From the NCBI GenBank assembly GCA_016794505.1, contig JAEUJZ010000023.1, forward strand, positions 275,473 through 339,472: DNA of 64,000 nt, written 5' to 3'. Position numbers and translations under genes: made by a program. The notes beneath the pieces were generated by a model. The model made no database searches. It worked only from the letters and a program-made list of their open reading frames with translations, and was not told where the DNA came from. This document shows, in pieces, positions 7,548 to 16,800 of this stretch; the first letter of the stretch is position 1; every line of letters begins with the position of its first letter. This stretch comes from Myxococcales bacterium. GTDB lineage: Bacteria > Myxococcota_A > Polyangia > Palsa-1104 > JAEUJZ01.

Positions 7548-8669
7548 CTAGCGGGGATCTGGCTTGGGCGTCTTCGGTCCGCTTGCTGGCAGCTCAGGAG
7601 CCTTGATGAAATCCTGCGGGATCGCGCCTGTCAGTGACTTCAAGAACGTGACAATCGCCCTTACATCCCCGTCGCTCACTTCCTTGCCTAGCTGGTGTCG
7701 AGCCATCAATCGCACGGCCTCATCCAGCGAAGAAGCGCTGCCATCGTGGAAGTAGGGGGCCGTTTTCTCGACGTTGCGCAGGCTGGGAACCTTGAACATC
7801 ATACGGTCCGCCTCCTGCTTGGTCACCATGACCCGTCCGCCATCATCCGCTGCTGGCCAGGCTTTGACCAAGCCAAGCTTCTGGAACATGCCACCGCCCA
7901 CCAGAGTGCCCATATGGCAGGCATTGCAGCCAACGTCCAGAAACTTGCCCAAGCCCACCTGTTCGTCGACGGTTAGCGCATCTGCGTCTCCGCCCAGGAA
8001 CTTATCCCAGCGGCTCGGCGTCACCAGCTTGCGTTCAAAGGCCCCGATCGCAGATGCGGCATTGGCCAGCGTGACCGGATTGGCATCCGTCGGAAACGCC
8101 TTCTTGAACAGCTCCACATATCCCGGTATCGAGCGCAGAGTGGCCTCGGCCTTGGCCGCCGTCGGCATGGCCATCTCGACCGGATTCAACACCGGCCCCT
8201 GAGCCTGCTCTTCCACATCCTTGGCACGGCCGTCCCAGAACTGCACGAAGTGACCTGCCGCGTTGTAGACCGTCGGAGCATTGCGGCTTCCCTGTTGCTT
8301 CTTGTGCCCCGTCGAGACTTTGGTGCCATCCACGCCATACGCCGTCAGCGAGTGGCACGAGTTGCAGCTTACGTCATGGTTCTTGGAAAGCCGCGTTTCG
8401 AAATACAGCAGCCGGCCCAGCGTGACCTTGTCCTCGCTGGCGGTCCCGCCCCGCACTGCAAACTCTGCCGGCAGCGCAGGCTTGAACATCGCCACACGCG
8501 GGTCATCAGGAAGCACCGCTCCCGGCACCACTTTCTTGACCGGAGCTTCGGTTTTTGGCTCGTGCGGCTGCTGCTGCACAGGCGTGGAATCAAGGCATGC
8601 TGTCCCCACGAACAGAGAAAACGCCGCCATGCCTACAGGCGATACGAATGAGAGGGTGTGTCGACGCAT
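7548..8669 (-). CDS. Diheme cytochrome c peroxidase / MauG-family lipoprotein
   Basis: An exported c-type cytochrome that probably reduces hydrogen peroxide in the periplasm. Two CxxCH haem sites are visible: CNSCH in the N-terminal half and CNACH in the C-terminal half. GRLLYFETRLSKN and PVLNPVEMAM are family stretches, and VPSLRNVEKTAPYFHDGS is the conserved distal block. The start at 8669 is preferred over an ATG-rich longer frame because AGGAGAG lies about 8 bases upstream and the protein then opens with a lipoprotein signal ending GTAC. The mature N-terminus is Pro/Glu/Lys-rich. The family also includes MauG-like enzymes, so the substrate may differ. Confidence 0.9.
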   Translation of the reverse strand: MRRHTLSFVSPVGMAAFSLFVGTACLDSTPVQQQPHEPKTEAPVKKVVPGAVLPDDPRVAMFKPALPAEFAVRGGTASEDKVTLGRLLYFETRLSKNHDVSCNSCHSLTAYGVDGTKVSTGHKKQQGSRNAPTVYNAAGHFVQFWDGRAKDVEEQAQGPVLNPVEMAMPTAAKAEATLRSIPGYVELFKKAFPTDANPVTLANAASAIGAFERKLVTPSRWDKFLGGDADALTVDEQVGLGKFLDVGCNACHMGTLVGGGMFQKLGLVKAWPAADDGGRVMVTKQEADRMMFKVPSLRNVEKTAPYFHDGSASSLDEAVRLMARHQLGKEVSDGDVRAIVTFLKSLTGAIPQDFIKAPELPASGPKTPKPDPR

Positions 8670-8777
8670 CGGAAGCTCTCCTGAACTTTGCGCAGGCATT
8701 CTATCCGCATCTCGGGCGCGAATCGACACATGAGATGCAGCTGGTGTCACAGCTGCATCTCAATCACCTTGCCTTCG

Positions 8778-9359
8778 CTACAAAACCGAGCGGACCTTGG
8801 GCGGGCGCTCGCTGGGCGCTTCGGGACCTGCATCGCGACGGACCGGAGGCTCTAGCCGGGCAGCCGTCGACGCCAAGGGGCCGGGTGCCGTGCGCTGGTG
8901 CAAAAGCAGGCGCGTTGTATCCCGAAACAGCACCGAGATCTTGCCAGGGGAAGGCGTGGCCGTGACAGCGCCGAGCCCAAAGTTCGGATGCGACAGAAGC
9001 TCGCCAACGACGTAGCTATCGCCGGGGGAATAGCTGCGCGCACCGCTCGTACTGCGATCACCCAACAGAGCGTCCAAGGGATTGACCGTGGCTACCGCGG
9101 GGCCCGCGGCGGCATCACCGGCTGAACGACGCTTCTTGCCGACGAGCGGCGCTCCTCCATCGCTCCGTGCGGTCGAAGCGGGCTTAGCCTTGCTGCCGGG
9201 CGCTGCGGCGCGGAACTTGTGCTGACGTTGACAGCTACGGCACTCGACCCGAGCCGGGACCGCACCTTCCATCGCAATAACGACGTGCAGGCGCATGTCG
9301 CGGCAGGCTGTGCAATAGGCAGAAGTCTCGTCACCCGCTCGAATTGAAGTCGAGTCCAC
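8778..9359 (-). CDS. Zinc-ribbon protein with CarD-like C-terminal motif
   Basis: The function is not known. The 193-residue product begins with a probable zinc ribbon (YCTACRDM about residues 15-22, then VECRSCQRQH). A Ser/Ala/Lys-rich linker follows, and then a block reading SYSPGDSYVVGELLSHPNFG with LGAVTATPSPGKISVLF. That block resembles the YxxGDxVxHxxFGxGxV beginning of CarD/TRCF-type RNA-polymerase-interacting domains and related uncharacterised myxobacterial proteins. The GTG start at 9359 has TGGAGA about 7 bases upstream. It may act in transcription, which is inference from the motif only. Confidence 0.6.
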   Translation of the reverse strand: MDSTSIRAGDETSAYCTACRDMRLHVVIAMEGAVPARVECRSCQRQHKFRAAAPGSKAKPASTARSDGGAPLVGKKRRSAGDAAAGPAVATVNPLDALLGDRSTSGARSYSPGDSYVVGELLSHPNFGLGAVTATPSPGKISVLFRDTTRLLLHQRTAPGPLASTAARLEPPVRRDAGPEAPSERPPKVRSVL

Positions 9360-9463
9360 TCGCGTCTCCAGAAAGAGAGTTAATCATCCAACCCTGCCAC
9401 TGGACAGAGTTGCACCTTTAATTGTCCGATATTTCGTATTTGAAATTACAAATTCTTTTTTAT

Positions 9464-9925
9464 TTATGCGGTGGTGAGGTTGGCCACACTGGTGGCAGGG
9501 GCCCCCTCTTTGGCGATGGCATGCAGCCGGGCAACCAAGGTCTCTGCCGAAGAAACGACGATGCCAGCGACGAAGCGCAAGGCCTGATCGGAATATGTGA
9601 CGTCGAGGGCAGGCACGGTGACGCGAAAGTAAATCTCGCCTTTGTCCGCGTTGAGAATCCACGCGCCCATGTACGAGCGCGCGTTCAGAATGGTCAGCGC
9701 CGCGCTCACTTCGCCGAAGCGCTCCGACGCCACTTGGAAGGGAAGGGTGATCGCCAAGGTCAGCATGCCGCGCTCAGCTCGCGGGATAAAGACCATGGGC
9801 ACGTCGACATCCAGCAATCGGCAGAGCACGGCAATCTGTCCCGCCTCGTCGCTGTAGCGAAATGCCAGCCCCAGCCGCTCGGCCCAGCTTTTGATGCTCG
9901 CGTAGTTCAGAACAAAACCTGACAT
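9464..9925 (-). CDS. YbjN-like protein (type III chaperone-like fold)
   Basis: A 153-residue soluble protein with no signal peptide. The pattern LDVDVPMVFIPRAERGMLTLAITLPF followed by LTILNARSYMGAWILNADKGEIYF and YSDQALRFVAGIVVSSAET resembles YbjN-family regulators, which adopt the type III secretion chaperone fold. The last block is typical of that family. A role as a chaperone or sensory regulator is possible. It is interesting that an orphan export-gate gene lies 7 kb away, but no functional link is shown. The 3' flank (about 9400-9463) is AT-rich and non-coding. Confidence 0.55.
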   Translation of the reverse strand: MSGFVLNYASIKSWAERLGLAFRYSDEAGQIAVLCRLLDVDVPMVFIPRAERGMLTLAITLPFQVASERFGEVSAALTILNARSYMGAWILNADKGEIYFRVTVPALDVTYSDQALRFVAGIVVSSAETLVARLHAIAKEGAPATSVANLTTA

Positions 9926-10142
9926 GGTGTCTCTGACCTTCCCCCGGCCCCCAGGCGCTGCCTGCTTGGCATTGTATCGGACTGCATCGCGGCGCGTGAA
10001 GCCGAGTTAGTCTCGTCGCTGCGGCCCCACAAAACGCTGCGACGCGAGCCGCCGTGCCACAAGATGGCAAACGACCGAGAGGCGACCTGCAACCTGCGCT
10101 ATGCTGTCTGGCCTTGCCCCATGCCCTTTGGAACCTGACTCG

Positions 10143-11054
10143 ATGCTGCAGTTAATCGACAGCCACTGCCACCTGGAACCCGATGACTTCCGCACGCCCC
10201 CCAACCAAGCGGGCGCCACCGAGCTGCCACCGCAAGACGAACGCCCTGCGGTTCTGTTGCGCGCTCGACAAGCCGGCGTCTCGAAGCTGATCGTGATCGG
10301 CTCAGGCCGCGGACGCGCCGAGATTGAAAATGCCTTGGCGTATGCGCGGCACCATCGGCACATTGTCGCGGCGATCGGCGTACATCCCCACGATGCCAAG
10401 ACCATCGAAGGAGACGACGCTCCTGCTGGGGTCCGCGACGAAGATCAGCTATCCCCCGATGCCGCCGTGCTGTGGCGCGATCTGACACGCTGGACGCACG
10501 ATCCACGGGTCGTTGCCGTCGGAGAAACAGGACTCGACTATCACTACAACCACTCGACGCCAGCGGCTCAGCGAGCGCTGTTCCGACGCTTCGTGCGCCT
10601 GTCCAATGCCGTCGGGAAGCCGCTGTCGCTGCACATCCGCGATGCCCATGCCGAAGCCCTGCAGATCGTGCATGGCGACGGCGATACCGCGCAGGCAGCG
10701 CGCCATGGCGGAGTGGTCCACTGCTTCACCGGAAACCGCGAAGAAGCCCGACGGTGGCTAGACTTTGGCTTTCACATCTCGCTGTCCGGCATCGTCACGT
10801 TTAAGAACGCAGAAGAGCTCCGTGCGGTCGCCGCCTTCGTTCCGTCGGACCGGCTGCTGCTTGAGACCGATTCCCCGTATCTGTCGCCGGTTCCGCTGCG
10901 CGGTCGCCGCAACGAGCCCGCCAACCTGCTTCTGACGGCTCGCGTGGTGGCCAGCCTACGCAAAGTCCCCGTCGAACAGCTAGCCGCCGAGACCAGTGCG
11001 GCCTGCGAGCAGCTGTTCCAGCCCTCGTCCGGCGAGGCGTGGACCGCCACCTGA
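10143..11054 (+). CDS. TatD-family metal-dependent hydrolase
   Basis: A TIM-barrel metal-dependent DNase or deoxyribonuclease-like hydrolase. Metal ligands are visible in order: DSHCHLE at the N-terminus, GVHPHDAK, VGETGLDYHYN, LHIRDAH, VVHCFTGN and LETDSPYLSP. The start at 10143 is chosen because MLQLIDSHCHL is where the family begins; a longer frame adds 14 unlikely residues. The insert between GVHPHDAK and GETGLDY (about residues 85-115) is slightly long. It is divergent from the YbjN-like gene and is followed by a probable terminator. Confidence 0.93.
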   Translation: MLQLIDSHCHLEPDDFRTPPNQAGATELPPQDERPAVLLRARQAGVSKLIVIGSGRGRAEIENALAYARHHRHIVAAIGVHPHDAKTIEGDDAPAGVRDEDQLSPDAAVLWRDLTRWTHDPRVVAVGETGLDYHYNHSTPAAQRALFRRFVRLSNAVGKPLSLHIRDAHAEALQIVHGDGDTAQAARHGGVVHCFTGNREEARRWLDFGFHISLSGIVTFKNAEELRAVAAFVPSDRLLLETDSPYLSPVPLRGRRNEPANLLLTARVVASLRKVPVEQLAAETSAACEQLFQPSSGEAWTAT

Positions 11055-11063
11055 TATGAACCG

Positions 11064-11101
11064 ACCCGCCAAGATACCGCCAAGGTGGGTTTGCATTTTT
11101 T
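11064..11101 (+). terminator. Probable Rho-independent terminator of tatD-like gene
   Basis: ACCCGCC at 11064-11070 can pair with GGTGGGT at 11084-11090 (one G-T pair), followed directly by a T-rich run TTGCATTTTTT to 11101. It lies 10 bases after the TatD stop codon. Confidence 0.45.
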
Positions 11102-11243
11102 CTGTTCAGCGGTCTTTGCTGCCTCCGGGCGGGCGCACAAGAGCGAGGCTTGGCATGCTGCGTATCGACGGTGGTTCAGTCTGACATCCGTGGGTCAGCC
11201 GAGGCTGACGCATCGTCTCTGATCCGTCTGGACCTGGCTCTGA

Positions 11244-12344
11244 CTAGTGTCCTATCCCTGAAGTTCGTAGACAAAAGCGTTCGATGCTTTCGAGGATTGG
11301 GTCGGCGGTTTTGGTCCAGCTGAAGGGCTTGGCGCTGTGGTTGTGCTCGTCGATGTAGTGGCGCAGCGCCGCTTCGAGTTCCTGTACTGAACGATGCGTT
11401 CCCCGTCGTATTTGCCGCTGGGTCAGCAGCGCAAAGAACCGTTCGACTTGATTGATCCACGAGGACGAGGTGGGCGTGAAGTGCACGTGAAAGCGGGGCC
11501 TCTTCGCAAGCCAGCGACGGATTAGCTGAGTCTTGTGCGTGCCGTAGTTGTCCATCACCAGGTGCACGTCCAGCTCGTGCGGCACGCTGCGCTCGATGGT
11601 GTCGAGGAACGCGCGGAACTCCACTGCGCGATGGCGGCGGTGGGTCTCTCTGATCACGTGGCCCGTCTGGATGTCGAGCGCGGCAAACAGGCTCGTCGTG
11701 CCGTGTCGTCGATCGTCATGGGTGCGCCGCTTGGGCTGGCCGGGTGACATGGGCACAAGCGGCTGCGTCCGGTCGAGCGCTTGAAGCTGCGATTTCTCGT
11801 CGACGCACAGCACAAGGGCTCGCTCGGGCGGCTGCAGATACAGGCCGACGATATCGCGCACCTTGTCGACGAACAGCGGGTCTGACGAGAGCTTGAAGGT
11901 CTCGCTGCGATGCGGCTGCAAACCGAAGGCGCGCCCCATGCGATGAACGCCGCGATGCACGCTGGTTTTGCTCTCGGACAGGTGCTTGCCCAGCGTGCGG
12001 GTACTCCAATGCGTCGCGTCGCGAGGCCGACTCTGCAGCGTCGTGCGGAGGACCTGCTGCACGCGCTCATCGGTCCGCGTATGCGGCGCTCCGCTACGTG
12101 GTGCATCGCAGAGCCCAGGGATTCCCTGCGCGATGAACCGAGCCCGCCATTTCCCGACAGTCGCCCCCGTGACGCCGAGGCGCGCTGCAACCTGCTGATT
12201 GGGCAGACCGCGCGCACTCAGAAGCACGATGCGCACGCGCAGTGCCAGCGACTGCTCCTTGGAATTTTGGCGGACCCAACGATCAAGCATCTGACGCTGC
12301 GCTTCCGTCAAAACCAGCGGACTCAGAGGACGACCGATTCCCAT
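11244..12344 (-). CDS. IS630-family transposase
   Basis: DDE transposase of about 366 residues. The N-terminal half is a helix-turn-helix pair ([20 protein letters not shown], then a second domain). The catalytic core shows LCVDEKSQ (first Asp), [10 protein letters not shown] (second Asp) and [11 protein letters not shown] (Glu), all intact. The start at 12344 is preferred because AGGGAGAG lies about 6 bases ahead; a GTG nine codons upstream is the alternative. The TAG stop codon lies at the very end of the element and borrows the flanking TA of the target, so the reading frame depends on the insertion junction. Confidence 0.92.
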   Translation of the reverse strand: MGIGRPLSPLVLTEAQRQMLDRWVRQNSKEQSLALRVRIVLLSARGLPNQQVAARLGVTGATVGKWRARFIAQGIPGLCDAPRSGAPHTRTDERVQQVLRTTLQSRPRDATHWSTRTLGKHLSESKTSVHRGVHRMGRAFGLQPHRSETFKLSSDPLFVDKVRDIVGLYLQPPERALVLCVDEKSQLQALDRTQPLVPMSPGQPKRRTHDDRRHGTTSLFAALDIQTGHVIRETHRRHRAVEFRAFLDTIERSVPHELDVHLVMDNYGTHKTQLIRRWLAKRPRFHVHFTPTSSSWINQVERFFALLTQRQIRRGTHRSVQELEAALRHYIDEHNHSAKPFSWTKTADPILESIERFCLRTSGIGH

Positions 12345-12415
12345 CGCGAGCTCTCCCTGTTTCCTCCCCACAAAAGGAGCGCCATCAATGCCCAGGACTT
12401 CAGGGACCGGACACT
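11247..12415 (-). mobile_element. IS630-family insertion sequence, complete
   Basis: Terminal inverted repeats match at 16 of 18 positions: GTGTCCTATCCCTGAAGT from 11247 and, read inverted, GTGTCCGGTCCCTGAAGT ending at 12415. Each end is flanked by TA (11245-11246 and 12416-12417), the target duplicated by this family. It contains one intact transposase gene and lies between the TatD and cyclase genes, about 100 bp upstream of the cyclase start. Confidence 0.88.
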
Positions 12416-12520
12416 AGCGGGGACCCTTCGGATCTCGACCGGGAAGCCCGCGGCCACGGCGCGATCGCACAGGTCTGCGAAACCGCGCCGCTATTCGCGG
12501 TATCATGAAGCGGGTCCCGC

Positions 12521-13879
12521 ATGTCGCTGACGACGCAAGAGCTACGCCTGTTTCTCGAAGAGCTGTGCTGTGAGCTGTGTCGGTTCCGCCACATGCAGGA
12601 AGCGGCGCTGCCCCCGGACGCCCTGCGCATCGAACGCGAGTATGCCCTGGCCCCAGGTGGCCCCTACGCCGACGTGCATGTCTGCTCGACGATGCCCCCG
12701 CGCGGACCATCGCCGCACTTCATCGAGATCAAGTTCGGTGTGCCAGATGATGAGCTCTTGTCTCGTCTGCGCCTCAAGTACGGTCGCAGCCTGCCTGGCC
12801 ACTCGCTGGCCACGCACCTGATCGTCGTCTTGGATCTACAGAACCGCAGCGATGCCGCCGGCCTGTTGCGTGCCATCCGCAGCGTGGTGATCCCGTCGCT
12901 GTCGGTCGAAGTCTGGGATGAGCCGCGCCTGCTTTCCGAGATTGAGCACACGTTCCACGTTCGCGCTCCGGCCATCGATGAAGTCCATCTGCTCGATATG
13001 CGTGATGCGATCCAGCGTGAGATGGCCAGCTACGCATTCTCGTCGACAACACCGGCCTCTTTGGCCAAACCGCCCCACGACATCACGAGCTGGTCACGCG
13101 AAAGCGAGCCACCCGCCTTGGATGCCGTCAAAGAACAGCTTCTGTGGCGCTTCGCTTTCTGGCGACTGCGTCAAATCCGCCAAGCCAAGAACCTGTCCCC
13201 CCGCGAGATCCTGCCGCCTGGCACCTATCACGGCGTGGCGGTGGTGATCGCCGACCTGTGCTCGTTTTCCAGTTATGTCCGCGACACACCCAACGACCCC
13301 ATCGTGCGCGACTGCCTGACCTCGTTTTATTCCAAGGCACGGTACGAGGTCGTCAACCGCGGCGGCATGGTCGAGAACTTCGTTGGCGATCAGGTCTTGG
13401 CGCTGTTCGGTGTTCCCGATCGCTGCCCTGGCTATATCGAGCACGCTCTGCAGGCGGCGCAGGCGCTGCTCAGCGTTGGCGAGGCGGTCTCGGACTATTG
13501 GCAGCGACAGATCGACCGGCAGCAGCCCAGCTCGGGCATGCACATCGGCATCGCGTACGGCGACCTGCAGATCGTGTCGCTGCGGCCGTCCTGTCGCGCC
13601 AACAGCACCGCCATCGCCGATGTCATAAACGTCGCGGCCCGTCTGATGAACATGGCCGGACCCGGCGAAATCCTCGTCGCCAATAGCTACTATCAGCAGC
13701 TATCGACAGCGGCCCGCGCCCCGCTGCAGCCGATCGCGCCACAGGATGCGCGCAACGTTGGTCGTCTGCGTGCGTGGCGTCTGCCTGCTGCCGATGCTGA
13801 GTCGCAGACCAGCCCCTTGCCCAGCCAACCTCTGCCCACGAGTGCGAGCAGCGGCCAGCCGCAGGGGCACACGCCGTGA
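12521..13879 (+). CDS. Class III adenylate/guanylate cyclase
   Basis: Makes a cyclic nucleotide from a nucleoside triphosphate. The 452-residue product has an uncharacterised N-terminal domain (about 1-230) and a class III catalytic domain (about 235-400). Both metal-binding aspartates are visible, in VVIADLCSFSSYV and ENFVGDQVLALFG. The transition-state Asn and Arg are in ADVINVAARLMNM. The usual adenine-selecting Lys before FxGD is Asn here, so ATP versus GTP preference is open. No membrane segment is seen. The stop overlaps the next gene by four bases, indicating translational coupling to a cyclic-nucleotide-binding protein. An IS630 copy lies just upstream and may have altered its promoter. 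Confidence 0.9.
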   Translation: MSLTTQELRLFLEELCCELCRFRHMQEAALPPDALRIEREYALAPGGPYADVHVCSTMPPRGPSPHFIEIKFGVPDDELLSRLRLKYGRSLPGHSLATHLIVVLDLQNRSDAAGLLRAIRSVVIPSLSVEVWDEPRLLSEIEHTFHVRAPAIDEVHLLDMRDAIQREMASYAFSSTTPASLAKPPHDITSWSRESEPPALDAVKEQLLWRFAFWRLRQIRQAKNLSPREILPPGTYHGVAVVIADLCSFSSYVRDTPNDPIVRDCLTSFYSKARYEVVNRGGMVENFVGDQVLALFGVPDRCPGYIEHALQAAQALLSVGEAVSDYWQRQIDRQQPSSGMHIGIAYGDLQIVSLRPSCRANSTAIADVINVAARLMNMAGPGEILVANSYYQQLSTAARAPLQPIAPQDARNVGRLRAWRLPAADAESQTSPLPSQPLPTSASSGQPQGHTP

Positions 13880-16800
13880 GAGGCAGCGATCCTTCGGCCG
13901 CGCGCCTGCCTGAGGCAGCCCCTCGCCCACGAGGACCGTCGACATCGCCGCTGACACAGTCGGGCGTCCTGCCCGGTTCGCTTTCAACGGCTGTGGCGGG
14001 CTTGTCCTGGCAGGCGACGCGCGAGCTCGAAGGAGCGTCCTCGGCCGGCTCGATCCTGGCCCGCTTTCTAAACCTAGCCGAAGGCGAAGGCCAACGGGCG
14101 CTGCGCGTCTTCAGCCTGATCTTCACGGTCTCAGCCGCCTTGGTTTTCTTGAAGGCCGTGCAAGGCGGCATTTTTCTTTCGGCGTATCCACGCACCATGA
14201 TCCCGTGGGCCTTCGCCGCGGCAGCGCTGACCATCGCCCCGCTGTCCGCGCTGCTGGTGACAGGCGCCGCGCGCATGGGCCCCGTGCGACTTGCACAGTG
14301 GACTCTTTCGGGCGGAGCGATCGCGAGCGTGCTCTTGCGCATTCTGCTTTCCGCCGCGGTCCCCGGAACGCCGTTTGTTGTCTACGTCGTCATCGAAGCC
14401 ATAAGCGGCCTCGCCGTCATCCAGACGTGGAGCGTTGTGTCCAGCACGGTCGATGCGCGCTCGGCCAAGCGCATCCTGCCGCTCGCGGGTGTCGGAGCCA
14501 GCATTGCCTGGACGCTCGGCGGTCTGCTTCTGTCCCAGCTCGTCAGCTTGATCGGCGTGCAGGGCTTCTTGTTGGTTGTGCCGCTGCTGTTTGCGCTGGC
14601 GATCCTGCAGATCCGCCGCGTGGCCCGCACCGACCTGCGCGAGACGCCACGCAGCACACGCCCCCCGTCGCTATTGGCCGGCTGGCGGGACGGCTTTGAA
14701 TTCGTGCTGCAGGTGCCGCTGATGCGCCTGTGCCTCCTGCTCAGCGTCTTGGCCCTGCTGGGCGAGCAGCTTATGGAATATCAGCTGCTGGCAACGGCTC
14801 GCGATCGCTATGGTGCGCAGGCGGCGATCGCCGGGTTCTTTGGTCGCTTTTATGGCATCACCAGCGCCGTCAGCTTGGTGCTGCAGCTGGGCCTGTCCAG
14901 CCGCATCCTGTCGCGCTTAGGCGCCACGCAGAGCCTGGCCATCACGCCGGTTCTGACGTCGCTGTTCGCGATGTTCGCGCTGATCGCACCGGGCTTTGCG
15001 CCCATCGTGTTGATGCGCGCCAACGATCGCGTGCTCAAAGGAGCGCTGTGGGCTTCCGCGATGGAGCAAGCGCAGACGCCCCTTCCAGTCATCCGTCGCA
15101 CGCAAGCGCGCGTGCTGTCGCGCGGTGTGGTCGCGCCGCTGGCCTATGCCTTAACCGCGGTGATCTTGGCGACGCTCTTACAGGGAGCCGATCCGCGACT
15201 CCTGTCGCTTCTGACCATGGTCGTCGTCCTGGGAATGGTGGCGCTGGTGATGACGCGGCTGCAGCGCGCCTATGTCACGGCGCTGCGGCGGGCTCTCGAC
15301 GATCGCAAGCTTCGCCTGGATGACGCCGAGCTAGAGACGCACATCGATCGCCACGCTGCTGAGACCATCGCCCACGATCTGCACGGCGAGGACGAAGGCC
15401 GCGCGCTTCTGGCCGTTGAGCTGCTCAACTATGCCGAGCCTGCTCTGGCTGTCTCGCTGCTACGTGCCGGCCTGAAGCATCCGTCCGCGATGGTACGCAT
15501 GGCCGTGCTGGAAACGCTGTCGAACCACCCGGAAGCGCCCCTTGCGCCGATCGCCACGCTGCTGCGCGACGATCCATCGGCCGAGGTCCGACGCGCCGCG
15601 ATTCGCTGCCTGCGCACCGCGCACCAAGCCAAGACCCTGGGCCCCGTCCCCGCAGCGCCGACGCATCCCGAAGCAGCGGTCCTGCCCCAGTACATCCACG
15701 ACGCCCAGAACGACAGCGATGCCCAGGTGCGGGCCGAGAGCCGCGTCCTTGCAGTCCTCATCCACGACGGACCGGCAAGCCCAAGCGGCGAGGCTCTGGT
15801 TGCGTTGCTGAGCGATCCCGAGCCACACGTCGTGCGAACCGCGCTGTCGGTCTTGGATGCCCGAAACGGCGAAAGCGAGGGAATCCTGCGCGCCGTCGCC
15901 CGCTGTCTGGCACAGCCACCGTCTTTGCCATCCAGCGCAAGTCCCACCAAAGACCAAGCCGAAAGCGATGTGCAGGTTCGCCTGGCCGCGCTGCAAGCCA
16001 TCGTGTGCATGCGAGCGCGCAGCCTGCTGCCCAATCTGGCACCGCTTCTGGAAGACCCGCGGACCACCGAAGCAGCCGTCACCGCACTTCTAAGCTGGAG
16101 CAGCGAGTCTCTCGACCTGGCCTGTCAGAAGATCGCGGCGTATCGCGAAACTCCCGCCGCCCCAAGCTCGCGCAGCTTGCCCGAGATCTTGGCTGGATCT
16201 CCGTCGGGGCAGGGGCTGACGCGGCTCTTGGCGCATTGCGATATCAGCGTGCGCGAGCGCGCCATCCAGACTCTGTCGCGACACGTGCAGTCAGGCCGCT
16301 TGCCGCCGCTGTCCTACATCACCGTCGAGCCGGTCTTGCTGCTCGACATCGCAGAGAGCTTTCGTTACCTGTCGCTGCTCGCAGGCGTGGCGCGCGACGA
16401 CGGCACACCCGACTGGGATCTCGCTGCCGAGTACGCATTCCTGGGCGGCGAGATCGAGCTTCGTTTCCGCACCGTTCGCCAGCGCGTGCTGCGCATGCTG
16501 TCTTTGCTGCACAGCCGCAGCTTGACCAGTGCCGTCGAGATCGGCCTGCGACGCACACAGGCCGGCATCACGCGCCCGCCGGACAAAGGCGACAAAGAAG
16601 CGCAGGTCGCCGAGCTTTTGGAAATGGCGCTGCCCTTGGATCTGGCGCGCAAGGTCGTGCCGCTTTTCGACAAGCTCAGCCTGCGCGAGCGCCTCTTGGC
16701 CGCGGAACAAGTCGAGCTTCTGGATCACGCCGCGATCGACGATCCCTTGGCTTTTATCGTCGGCCTCGACGACGAACACCTGCGTGTCTGCGCGCTCATC

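Noticed and set aside
11194..11209. GTCAGCC-GA-GGCTGAC inverted repeat as an operator
   Set aside because: Seven-base arms are real, but it lies between the tatD terminator and the IS630 end with no gene that it obviously controls.
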